Positions 1 to 6,293 are shown, counted from the stretch's first letter. The stretch: DNA of 8,014 nucleotides from an uncultured Collinsella sp. (GCA_937934355.1 CALGZY010000133.1:1-8014); one strand, 5' to 3'. Notes: generated by a model from the letters alone, not told the origin. A program made the numbers and translations.

Positions 1-202
1 CGCTCGGACAGGCGCTCGAAGAAGCGCTCGACTCCGCCTGCACGGCGCAATTGAGCTCGTGAACGTCGAGCGTGAGGTCATCGACAAACTCACGCTCCCC
101 TACTCGGATCTTAAGGGGTGCAAATGCAAAGGTGGTATGAGGTGCGGTTGGCCGCCAATCGCGAAGATTGCAGCTCGAATCGGAGATAAGCGCCCAGCTC
201 AT
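1..202 (-). CDS. DegV family protein, N-terminal part (cut by window edge)
   Basis: The minus strand from 202 reads 67 codons to the window edge without a stop. The start is ATG at 202-200, with an AAAGGA ribosome site six bases upstream. The product begins MSWALISDSSCNL, the usual DegV opening (a short beta strand ending in a D-S-S-C loop). Residues 29-42 (PLKIRVGEREFVDD) fit the family's 'PL.I..G..F.D' strand, and SSSACPS at 61-67 fits the serine-rich 'TS.PSP' fatty-acid-binding loop. DegV proteins (FakB in Firmicutes) bind a fatty acid and present it to a kinase; that role is known for the family and only inferred here. About three quarters of the gene lies left of the window. Plus-strand frames over this stretch are short and match nothing. 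Confidence 0.8.
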   Translation of the reverse strand, partial: MSWALISDSSCNLRDWRPTAPHTTFAFAPLKIRVGEREFVDDLTLDVHELNCAVQAESSASSSACPS

Positions 203-231
203 TGAGGGTCCTTTCTATTTGTTCCTCAATA

Positions 232-237
232 ATTATA
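232..237 (-). promoter_or_regulatory. Candidate -10 box of the degV-like gene
   Basis: A perfect TATAAT on the minus strand lies 30 bases upstream of the DegV start codon. No good -35 hexamer sits 16-18 bases further upstream (the 17-base position reads GTCCAA). The hexamer overlaps one arm of the three-arm repeat at 235-291, which suggests a regulated promoter. Assignment is by position and sequence only. Confidence 0.45.
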
Positions 238-291
238 GCCGTCTTTCTCATCAATTGGACGGCTATCTAGTTTTGAATACTAGATAGCCGT
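235..291. repeat. Three-arm inverted repeat upstream of degV-like gene
   Basis: Three related arms occur on the plus strand: ATAGCCGTC at 235-243, GACGGCTATCTAG at 258-270, and CTAGATAGCCGT at 280-291. The middle arm can pair perfectly with either neighbour: 12 bp with the right one (9-base loop) or 9 bp with the left one. The pairings exclude each other. No T-run follows on either strand, so this is not a standard terminator. The left arm overlaps the candidate -10 box, so it may be an operator or an RNA switch. Confidence 0.6.
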
Positions 292-316
292 TCTGATACT
301 AAGGCAAACGGTAGAG

Positions 317-358
317 GCAAAAAAGAATGAGCCTCGTGACTCAAGATCGCGAGGCTCA
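317..358 (-). terminator. Rho-independent terminator after the NlpC/P60 gene
   Basis: The 9-bp arms TGAGCCTCG (328-336) and CGAGGCTCA (350-358) pair perfectly and extend by three more pairs, one of them a wobble. On the minus strand the hairpin is followed by TTCTTTTTTG. It starts 24 bases after the stop codon of the hydrolase gene. Confidence 0.85.
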
Positions 359-381
359 CGTTCGTTCGTTGTATTAATAGA

Positions 382-1521
382 TTAGTAGCGAACGAAAATG
401 TAATTGTTGTTCATGCCAGCGGCAACGGAGCTGATGATAACGCCCGTCTTGTAGTCGGAAGCATGGATCATCTGGCCGTTACCAATGTAGATGCCGGTGT
501 GGTAAGAGTTAACCACGACGTCACCAGGCTGGGGATCGGACACGCGGGTCCAGCCCATAAAGGTGCCCGTGGTGCCAAGGCGGCAATAACGGCCGGTGAG
601 GCAGTAGCTTACAAAACCGGAGCAGTCAAAGCTGTTCGGTCCAATGCCGCCCCAAGAATAAGCATAACCGAGCTTGCTGTAGGCGCGCGAAACAACGGTA
701 CCACCGTCAACGGACTGGCTCGGTGCGGAAGGCGTCGGAGCCGGAGCGGGCGTCACGGGCTGCGGCGTGGGAGCAGGAGTGGGCGTCGAAGGCTGCGGTG
801 TGGGAGCAGGAGTGGGCGTCGAAGGCTGCGGTGTGGGAGCAGGAGTGGGCGCGGGGGTGTTCTCGGTCGTACCGGCGGTGTCGTTGCTCACCGTGGCCTT
901 TTCGGCGGTGCTGGCATTGATGCCAGCCTGAAGCGCGGCGTTGGCCTCGGCCTCGGCAGCAAGCTCGGCCTGCAGCTGTGAATCCAGGGAGTTCACGACA
1001 CTCTGGGCCTCAGCCTGCTGGGCATTGAGCTCGTCGACCTTCTTCTGCGTCGCGGCGACGTTCTTCTCCTGCTCGGTCTGCTTATCGGTGAGCTGCTGCT
1101 TAAGGTCCTTGACCTCCTGAATGGTCTGGGCCTGCTTGTCGGAAACCTTGCCGTAGTAGAACAGACGGTTGAGCATGTCGCCCAGATCGTCGACGCCCGT
1201 CAGAACCTGAAGGAGACTCAGACCGCCAGTCTTGTACTCACCGGCAACGTAGCTCGAAAGCTTTGCCTGACCCTCGGCAATCTCTTGCTGCTTTTGCGTG
1301 ATCTCGCCTGCAGTCTGATCAAGCTCCTGCGTCTGTGCGGAGAGTTCTTCATGAATTTGCTGGGTTTGGGTGCCAATCTGCTCGAGCTTAGTACGGGCAG
1401 CAGCAAGGTCGGATGCGGTATCGGCGTAGGCCGGAGCCACGAGGCCCAGGCCCAAAACACAAGCGAGGGTTGCCGTAGCAGCGCAGCGTGCCATGTTTTT
1501 GTGCGTATTTGCTGTGCGCAT
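382..1521 (-). CDS. Secreted coiled-coil NlpC/P60 peptidoglycan endopeptidase
   Basis: A 379-residue exported wall hydrolase. Residues 1-33 are a signal peptide (basic start, hydrophobic core about 14-30, AYA-D cleavage site). Residues 35-205 are rich in Gln, Glu, Ala and Lys and should form two long coiled-coil stretches, as in PcsB/RipA-like hydrolases. Residues 222-268 are a Pro/Thr linker built on an 11-residue repeat. The NlpC/P60 domain fills 272-379: catalytic Cys300 in FDCSGF, His341 in YHTGIYIG, and a third polar residue probably His353 in MIHAS. Such enzymes cut D-Glu-diamino-acid bonds in stem peptides; coiled coils often hold them inactive until divisome factors act. The start has a strong GGAAAGGAAG ribosome site. 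Only 32 bases separate it from apt, so co-transcription is likely, though a promoter inside the end of apt cannot be excluded. Exact substrate bond is not readable from sequence. Confidence 0.93.
   Translation of the reverse strand: MRTANTHKNMARCAATATLACVLGLGLVAPAYADTASDLAAARTKLEQIGTQTQQIHEELSAQTQELDQTAGEITQKQQEIAEGQAKLSSYVAGEYKTGGLSLLQVLTGVDDLGDMLNRLFYYGKVSDKQAQTIQEVKDLKQQLTDKQTEQEKNVAATQKKVDELNAQQAEAQSVVNSLDSQLQAELAAEAEANAALQAGINASTAEKATVSNDTAGTTENTPAPTPAPTPQPSTPTPAPTPQPSTPTPAPTPQPVTPAPAPTPSAPSQSVDGGTVVSRAYSKLGYAYSWGGIGPNSFDCSGFVSYCLTGRYCRLGTTGTFMGWTRVSDPQPGDVVVNSYHTGIYIGNGQMIHASDYKTGVIISSVAAGMNNNYIFVRY
761..851 (-). repeat. 33-bp tandem repeat coding the Pro/Thr linker
   Basis: Units start at 761, 794 and 827 (about 2.8 copies) and are nearly identical at base level. 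Each encodes 11 residues of the type PTPAPTPQPST. Upstream DNA to about 728 is a more diverged copy. The unit is a multiple of three, so copy-number change would lengthen or shorten the linker without breaking the frame. Confidence 0.85.
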
Positions 1522-1553
1522 GTAGCTTCCTTTCCGGTATCTAAGGGTAACGG

Positions 1554-2084
1554 CTAGTCCACCGTTACCAGGCTAAAGAGCTCAACGTCCTCGTTAGAAG
1601 GCGTGAGCTTCTTGCGCGGGTTGAGAAACGCAAGCTCAAGGATACAACCGTAGCCCACAAGCTTTGCGCCCATATCTCGCACCAGTTTACCTGTTGCCTC
1701 GACGGTTCCGCCCGTCGCGACCAAGTCGTCCAGAATCAACACGGTATCTTTAGAGCTGATAGCATCGGCATGAATCTCGATAGAATCCGTTCCATACTCG
1801 AGCTCGTAGCTCTCGCTCACCGTCTTGCGCGGCAGTTTACCCGGCTTACGAGCGGGAACAAAGCCGGCGCCCAGGGCGACGGCCACGGGCACACCGACCA
1901 TAAAGCCACGAGCCTCGGGGCCGACGACCTTGGTGATACCCATGCCAGCAAAATGCTCGGCCAGGGCATCCACCATGGCCTTCAGAGCCTCGGGATTGCC
2001 AAAGAGCGGCGTGATGTCCTTAAAGACGACTCCGGGCTCGGGATAGTCGGGGATGTCGACGATATGAGATTCGAAGTCGTACAC
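1554..2084 (-). CDS. apt: Adenine phosphoribosyltransferase
   Basis: Makes AMP from adenine and PRPP in cytosolic purine salvage. The PRPP-binding signature VLILDDLVATGGT is present at about residues 115-127 counted from the GTG start, and the N-terminal IPDYPEPGVVFKDITPL stretch is typical of bacterial Apt. The frame is open to an ATG at 2099, but that ATG has no ribosome site. Immediately before the GTG at 2084-2082 is AAAGG with six spacer bases, so I prefer GTG, giving 176 residues; with the ATG it would be 181. Both fit the family (about 170-183). It follows the MerR gene by 36 bases and precedes the hydrolase gene by 32, suggesting one transcript. The product call is firm; only the start is uncertain. 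Confidence 0.93.
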   Translation of the reverse strand: MYDFESHIVDIPDYPEPGVVFKDITPLFGNPEALKAMVDALAEHFAGMGITKVVGPEARGFMVGVPVAVALGAGFVPARKPGKLPRKTVSESYELEYGTDSIEIHADAISSKDTVLILDDLVATGGTVEATGKLVRDMGAKLVGYGCILELAFLNPRKKLTPSNEDVELFSLVTVD

Positions 2085-2120
2085 TGTGTGACCTTTCATG
2101 GATTGCCGGGTGGGCGGCGG

Positions 2121-3005
2121 TTATTTACCCGCGTTAGCAGACGAGCTATGCGAGGGGACGACGACCTTGGACGGCTGCACGAGCGACTCGTCGTGCGCGG
2201 CAACCGCGGGGACGCTTGCCCCATCGCTTTTAGCCTTGGTGGATTCGGAACGCGCGATCTCCTCATCGAGAGCATCGATATCGGCGTCCTCGACCACGGC
2301 GTTGAGCGACTCAAAGACACGGTTCTTAAGGAGCGAGGTGTGCACACCCTCGGTGAGATCGTGCAACTTTTTAAAAGCGCGCTCGAGCTTGGCGTCACGC
2401 TCGTCATCAGAGGTATCCATGCCGAGCATGCTCACGAGAACCTGCTCAAACATCGAAGACTCGCGGTTTGCCGACGATACGTACTGACGCAGGTTGCGCG
2501 GCTCAATGTGGAAGCGCGACAGCTCCGAGCAGTAACGGATAATCGGGAAATCTCGGCCATCGACGAGCTCTCGGTTCTGCGGGCTCTTGATGATGCGGAT
2601 AAGATCGTTCTCGGCAAGGGAGCGGATAAACGAAATCTCGACGCCGAGCATATCGGGAATAGTCTCGATGGGATGCAGCTTTTGCTTGGTCTCCTTGGGC
2701 TCCGTCTTAAGCGGAACATCGGACAGAAGACCCACCTCGTAAGCCAAAGTGGACAGGTCCGTTGCGTTTTCCAAGCGCTGCTTAATGACGTTGAGCGGCA
2801 TGTAGCGGGTCTTCTGCAAGTGCAGGATGACCTCGAGACGGTCAACGTCCTCCTTTGAGTACTGACGATAGCCCTTAGGCGTACGATGAGGGGTGATGAG
2901 CCCCTCATCTTCTAGAAATCTAATTTTTGAGTTCGATAGATCGGGGTATGCGCCTCGAAGAAGGTTGACGACTTGGCCGATACTCAGATAGTTTCGTTCG
3001 GCCAT
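2121..3005 (-). CDS. MerR-family regulator, FtsR/Rv1828-like
   Basis: A 294-residue DNA-binding regulator. Residues 6-75 form a MerR winged helix (LSIGQVVNLL, then RFLEDEGLI and GYRQYS, the usual helix-turn-helix and wing). The middle, about 110-235, has a second helical part beginning with another MerR-like 'SFIRSLAENDLIRI' stretch, as in actinobacterial FtsR/Rv1828 proteins. The tail after about 255 is low-complexity (Ser, Ala, Val). There is no cysteine cluster for metal sensing. In Corynebacterium the gene next to the FHA gene odhI is ftsR, an activator of ftsZ; in Mycobacterium it is Rv1828 next to garA. Here the FHA gene ends three bases before this ATG, so the same pair is preserved and translation is probably coupled. 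Its target in this organism is inferred, not seen. Confidence 0.88.
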   Translation of the reverse strand: MAERNYLSIGQVVNLLRGAYPDLSNSKIRFLEDEGLITPHRTPKGYRQYSKEDVDRLEVILHLQKTRYMPLNVIKQRLENATDLSTLAYEVGLLSDVPLKTEPKETKQKLHPIETIPDMLGVEISFIRSLAENDLIRIIKSPQNRELVDGRDFPIIRYCSELSRFHIEPRNLRQYVSSANRESSMFEQVLVSMLGMDTSDDERDAKLERAFKKLHDLTEGVHTSLLKNRVFESLNAVVEDADIDALDEEIARSESTKAKSDGASVPAVAAHDESLVQPSKVVVPSHSSSANAGK

Positions 3006-3008
3006 TAC

Positions 3009-3443
3009 CTACTCACCGGTTTCGATGCGCTCCGGCGTGCTCTCGTGGTAGATGAGCGTGAACGTACCGATCTGAACGGAAGAGCCGTCGTGCAGCGGAG
3101 CACCGTTGACGATGGCGCCGTCAACCCAGGTGCCGTTGAGCGAGCCCAGATCCTCAATACGGGCGCCCAAGCCCTCACGAATAATGCGTGCGTGGCTGCG
3201 CGAGACGGTCATGTCGTTGAGGAAGATGCCGTTCGCGGGATCGCGGCCGATGGTGGTCACGTCGTCCTCGAGCTCAAAGGCAGCTCCGGTCTGCGGTCCC
3301 TTGACGATGGACAGAACAGGAGCGGTGATGCGCACGTTGGCCATAAGGTCGGGAACGGTGACATCGCTCGAAGGAACGCGGAAAACGCAAGTAGCGTCCG
3401 CAGTCTTATCGTTCTGAGGCATATTGTTAACCTTGTTGTCCAT
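3009..3443 (-). CDS. FHA-domain protein, GarA/OdhI-like
   Basis: A 144-residue cytosolic phospho-switch protein. The FHA domain spans about 42-135 with the canonical phosphothreonine-binding residues: Gly66-Arg67, Ser81 and His84 in SRSHARI, and Asn103-Gly104 in LGSLNGTW. The N-terminal tail carries DATCVFRV (16-23). This aligns with the ETTSVF phosphorylation motif of mycobacterial GarA, keeping the second Thr (Thr18, PknB position) but replacing the first (PknG position) with Ala. In GarA/OdhI the phosphorylated tail folds onto the FHA domain and releases 2-oxoglutarate dehydrogenase or glutamate enzymes; that is family knowledge. ATG has an AGGGG site five bases upstream. It is followed three bases later by the MerR gene and lies 65 bases after the phosphatidyltransferase gene. 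Confidence 0.9.
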   Translation of the reverse strand: MDNKVNNMPQNDKTADATCVFRVPSSDVTVPDLMANVRITAPVLSIVKGPQTGAAFELEDDVTTIGRDPANGIFLNDMTVSRSHARIIREGLGARIEDLGSLNGTWVDGAIVNGAPLHDGSSVQIGTFTLIYHESTPERIETGE

Positions 3444-3508
3444 GACAACCCCTATCTAACGCGGCCACGCCGCAAAGAATGAACCGTACGTAATCATACC
3501 CCAATGAA

Positions 3509-4213
3509 TCAGTCTTCGATTTCGGGGTTGAGAAAGTCGGTGTCCTCGTCCTCGGGATGCGCGATGGCCTGTTTAATGGCCGCCCCTCCCTTAATGGAAT
3601 AGATGACAGCGGTGAGCATGGAGAAGATCACGCCGCCGTACACAAAGAAGATGCCGAGGGGCACCGAGCTGCCGTTGAGGCCCGGGAATGCCGTGAACGT
3701 GGCGGGCAGCAGATGCCAGCCGTCCACGACGGGAAAGCCCAGCAGCATGAGCGAGAAGCCGGTCATGAGCAGTGCCGTGGCAATTTTCCCGGGAAAGACG
3801 ACGTCGATGGGGCGACGGTGGTAGTGGCGTACGATGAGCGTGCCGATGCCCAGGTAGATATCGCGGCCGATGATGAGCACACAGACCCAGATGGGCAACT
3901 CGCCGCGGACTACCAGGCCCAGAACGCCCGTAAACAGCAGCGCACGGTCGCAAATGGGATCCATGACCTTGCCGAGCCACGAGACCGTTTTGGTCATGCG
4001 GGCAATTTGACCGTCCATCCAGTCGGTGGAAGCCGCGATGGCATAGATGACAATGGCGACGACGCGGTTGTTGTCCGTCACAAACAGGTACAGGAAAACA
4101 AGCGTGAGGACCAGGCGCGTAAAGGTAATGAAATTGGAGATCGTGAAGATCTTATTCGACGGGTAATCGGAAGTGCCGATAAGCTCCTTTTTGATCTTCT
4201 TCTTGATGCCCAC
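3509..4213 (-). CDS. CDP-alcohol phosphatidyltransferase (PgsA-like)
   Basis: An integral membrane enzyme that transfers a phosphatidyl group from CDP-diacylglycerol to an alcohol, most likely glycerol-3-phosphate. From the GTG start it has 234 residues. The full CDP-alcohol motif D-x2-DG-x2-AR-x8-G-x3-D-x3-D is present (Asp64, Asp67-Gly68, Ala71-Arg72, Gly81, Asp85, Asp89). Hydrophobic helices lie near 33-46, 51-62, 91-102, 108-118, 144-164 and 186-206; the N-terminus is Lys-rich and the C-terminus acidic. I chose GTG at 4213-4211 because GGGGGAG lies four bases upstream and a promoter (4250-4278) lies inside the longer reading frame, which is open to an ATG at 4303. Mycobacteria also have a pgsA paralogue near garA. 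Alcohol specificity (phosphatidylglycerol phosphate, cardiolipin or another) cannot be told from this sequence. Confidence 0.88.
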   Translation of the reverse strand: MGIKKKIKKELIGTSDYPSNKIFTISNFITFTRLVLTLVFLYLFVTDNNRVVAIVIYAIAASTDWMDGQIARMTKTVSWLGKVMDPICDRALLFTGVLGLVVRGELPIWVCVLIIGRDIYLGIGTLIVRHYHRRPIDVVFPGKIATALLMTGFSLMLLGFPVVDGWHLLPATFTAFPGLNGSSVPLGIFFVYGGVIFSMLTAVIYSIKGGAAIKQAIAHPEDEDTDFLNPEIED

Positions 4214-4249
4214 AGGACTCCCCCGCTGGTAAACGACAAAACTTTCGAT

Positions 4250-4278
4250 ACTATACCCGTTCTGGCGATGTCTATCCA
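4250..4278 (-). promoter_or_regulatory. Promoter of the phosphatidyltransferase gene
   Basis: On the minus strand TGGATA (4278-4273) and TATAGT (4255-4250) are separated by exactly 17 bases. Start of transcription would be near 4243, about 30 bases before the GTG codon. The match to the housekeeping consensus is four and five of six. This would make the longer N-terminal extension untranslated. Confidence 0.55.
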
Positions 4279-4341
4279 GCGCTGCCATAGAGAGTCCAGA
4301 CATATGGAGGACGGTATCGGGCAGGATGTCTATCGCTTTTG

Positions 4342-4396
4342 TGTACGTCAGCCTCCAAACATGTCATCAATTGTCGTATTTGGAGGGTGACGTACA
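4342..4396. repeat. 18-bp inverted repeat upstream of the phosphatidyltransferase promoter
   Basis: Left arm 4342-4359 and right arm 4379-4396 pair at 17 of 18 positions, with a 19-base loop. On the plus strand GTTTTTG follows three bases later, so it could act as a plus-strand terminator, yet no plus-strand gene ends here. On the minus strand no T-run follows. It may be an operator or an old terminator. No gene is seen in 4303-4508 otherwise. Confidence 0.7.
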
Positions 4397-4467
4397 AGTT
4401 TTTGTTGAGCGAAAGTATCGATTAATAAAGCCGTTGATTCTTCGTTGCTTACTTTATTGATTCTTAA

Positions 4468-4498
4468 CAAAAAAGGTCAGGCACTAGGTGCCTGACCT
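4468..4498 (-). terminator. Terminator of the tRNA-Pro locus
   Basis: Perfect 11-bp arms AGGTCAGGCAC (4474-4484) and GTGCCTGACCT (4488-4498) with a 3-base loop, followed on the minus strand by TTTTTTG. It lies about a dozen bases after the 3' end of the tRNA fragment, which is where a tRNA terminator is expected. Confidence 0.85.
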
Positions 4499-4508
4499 GC
4501 AAACTTCT

Positions 4509-4552
4509 TGGCAGGACGACTGGATTCGAACCAGCGACCCCTTGACCCCCAG
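4509..4552 (-). other. 3' half of tRNA-Pro(GGG); attachment-site junction
   Basis: The minus strand keeps anticodon loop CTGGGGG (anticodon GGG), the 3' anticodon-stem strand TCAAG, variable loop GGGTC, T-arm GCTGG-TTCGAAT-CCAGT, acceptor strand CGTCCTG and a following CCA. The 5' half is missing: upstream DNA cannot form the anticodon stem (needs CTTGA) or the acceptor stem (needs CAGGACG). A tRNA 3' half next to an integrase gene is the classic trace of site-specific integration; the restored full tRNA should be at the element's other end. Strict counting places C at the discriminator position, where bacterial tRNA-Pro usually has A, so the exact 3' end is uncertain. The fragment should not make a working tRNA. 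Confidence 0.8.
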
Positions 4553-4560
4553 CGGGGTCA
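4543..4560. repeat. Candidate integrase core site at the tRNA/element boundary
   Basis: TGACCCC (4543-4549) and GGGGTCA (4554-4560) are perfect inverted arms around a 4-base spacer. The left arm and most of the spacer belong to the tRNA; the right arm is element DNA. A third related arm, TGACCCT, is at 4564-4570. Tyrosine integrases bind such paired arms and exchange strands between them, and the anticodon loop is a known crossover place in tRNA genes. Confidence 0.5.
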
Positions 4561-4802
4561 GAATGACCCTGACCTGTGCTTATTTTGTTAAAACACGCGC
4601 AGATAGCGCAAGTAGCGCATTTCCGCATTTGCAAATTTTACCAGCTCAGCGCGGTCTGTCCAGATAGCATATTTTCGGCTTCGAGGAGCGCGGTGCAGCC
4701 GATGATTTAATCAACGGGGGTAGGAGCCCCGAATCGTCGCCTCTCCGGGTTCCCGCAGGTGGGCCCGCCTGTTTCTAATCAACTGCGGATTTAGGAGCAG
4801 AC
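4553..4802. other. Non-coding region between attachment site and integrase gene
   Basis: No coding frame is convincing here. CAGATAGC occurs twice (4600-4607, 4661-4668) and GCATTT twice near 4617-4630; either could be integrase arm sites, but they are short. A small hairpin CGGGG/CCCCG is at 4715-4731 and an imperfect 16-base palindrome at 4756-4771, just before the integrase ribosome site. No clear sigma-70 promoter was found. Confidence 0.4.
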
Positions 4803-6293
4803 ATGCAGAACGAGAAATGCAGCAATAAAACCTTACGCGTATGCGGAGCCGGCGGCGTGAGGAAGAACAAGGGCAAATGGCAGGCTGTCGTGACGGTGGC
4901 CGACGAGATGACCGGGAAGAAGGTCCAGAGGACCAGGAACACCCGCGTGCCCTGCCTGAAGCAGAGCACGCGGGGAAAGGCGGCGGCGATGCGCGTCCTC
5001 GCGGAATTCAGGTCGGAGGTCGAGCTGGAACTCGCCGAGGCCGAGGAGGCGAGGGCCGCTATCGGCGCCGGGCTTCCCGCCGAACAGCGGGATGACTACG
5101 CCGCGCTGCCGCTTTCCGAGGCGCTCGAGAAGTTCATCGACTTCTGCCTGGAGATGAACAGGATCACCCCGACGACCCGCGACGACTACCACTACAGCGC
5201 CCTGCACATCGAGCGAGACGAGCTGGGTCTGGTCCCCGTGAACGAGGTGACGACCGACGACGTCAACGCGTGGTCGAGGCGCAGGATCGCCCTGGGCACG
5301 GCGCCGGACACGCTCAACAAGTCATTCAAGCTCGGCAAGCGGCTCTACGCCGTCCTGCTGAAGCGCAGCAACGACACGATCGGGAGGAACCCGTTCGACG
5401 GCGCCCTCGCGCCCAGGGTCATCGCCAGGCCCAGGAACGCGCTGCGCTCCGACCTCGTGCCGAAGCTCAACTCGGTGACCTCGATGATGCCGGACTCGAC
5501 CTTCAGGCGGGCGGTCGTGCTCGCCCTGCACACCGGGATGCGCATCGGCGAGGTCTGCGGCCTGCGCTGGTGTGACGTCGACTTCGAGTCGGGGCTCATC
5601 ACGGTCAGGCACTCGGTGGCCTACGTCAAGGACAGGGGCTCCTTCATCAAGGACACCAAGAACCACGACCTGAGGACGACCACCGTCGACCCGGTGGGCC
5701 TGCTCCCCTTCCTGAAAGAGATCCACGAGATCGATTCGCAGAGGCTCCGGGAGGCATCGGCCCTCGGCCTGCGCGACCTCGCGGACAGCTACGTCGTGTC
5801 GCGGCCGGACGGCTCCTTCGCCACCACCAGTTACATCCGCAGGGCGTTCAAGACGTTCTCGGAGACCAACGGCCTCATGGGCACCAACGACGAGCTGATC
5901 ACGTTCCACGGCCTGCGCCACACCTTCGCGACGCAGTGGATCCGCCACGGCGGCGACATCAAGGCGCTGCAGTCGATCTTCGGGCACAAGGACGCCATGG
6001 TCACGCTCAACGTCTACGCCGACATCGAGCCGATGTCCAAGATCCAGAACATGCTGCGCGTGTCGCCGAGCCTGTGGCGAGGCTACCTCGGCCTGAGGGT
6101 GGACCCCGGCCCCATGTTCCAGCAGAAGATCCGCGAGGCGATCGAGACGCTCGAGGCGTTCGGCTACGGCATCTCCGAGCCTGACGACCGCAACGTCCTC
6201 ATCCGCGACGTTCAGACGATAAGCCGCCTCTACACCACCGAGTACGCGGCAGTGCTGGGGGCCATCCCGACCGAGGCGACCGTGGTCGAGTAG
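4803..6293 (+). CDS. Tyrosine-family site-specific integrase
   Basis: A 496-residue phage-type integrase that would insert and excise the element at tRNA-Pro. Residues 13-75 form an N-terminal arm-binding-like stretch starting GGVRKNKGKWQAVV. Residues 103-190 are the SAM-like core-binding domain. The catalytic domain covers about 215-410 with the full set of residues: Arg247 (HTGMRIGEV), Lys286 (KDTKNH), His369 and Arg372 (FHGLRHTF), His395 (FGHKD) and nucleophile Tyr405 (LNVYAD). About 85 residues follow the tyrosine, longer than usual, with no recognised domain. ATG has AGGAG five bases upstream. The gene is intact, lies 250 bases from the tRNA fragment, and has its own terminator. Codons end almost always in G or C, unlike the chromosomal neighbours, consistent with transfer from a higher-GC actinobacterium. 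Confidence 0.95.
   Translation: MQNEKCSNKTLRVCGAGGVRKNKGKWQAVVTVADEMTGKKVQRTRNTRVPCLKQSTRGKAAAMRVLAEFRSEVELELAEAEEARAAIGAGLPAEQRDDYAALPLSEALEKFIDFCLEMNRITPTTRDDYHYSALHIERDELGLVPVNEVTTDDVNAWSRRRIALGTAPDTLNKSFKLGKRLYAVLLKRSNDTIGRNPFDGALAPRVIARPRNALRSDLVPKLNSVTSMMPDSTFRRAVVLALHTGMRIGEVCGLRWCDVDFESGLITVRHSVAYVKDRGSFIKDTKNHDLRTTTVDPVGLLPFLKEIHEIDSQRLREASALGLRDLADSYVVSRPDGSFATTSYIRRAFKTFSETNGLMGTNDELITFHGLRHTFATQWIRHGGDIKALQSIFGHKDAMVTLNVYADIEPMSKIQNMLRVSPSLWRGYLGLRVDPGPMFQQKIREAIETLEAFGYGISEPDDRNVLIRDVQTISRLYTTEYAAVLGAIPTEATVVE

Noticed and set aside
259..291. Hairpin as a Rho-independent terminator
   Set aside because: The 12-bp stem has no T-run on either strand; the better terminator for the hydrolase gene is at 317-358.
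1770..2858. Plus-strand frame of 362 codons opposite apt and the MerR gene
   Set aside because: Crosses the boundary of two well-supported minus-strand genes and shows no domain.
3493..3521. Promoter for the FHA gene (TATGAT at 3498-3493)
   Set aside because: The -10 is acceptable, but no -35 match lies 16-18 bases upstream and there is no extended -10; too weak to list.
4509..4584. A complete tRNA at this place
   Set aside because: The upstream bases cannot form the acceptor, D or 5' anticodon stems; only the 3' half is present.
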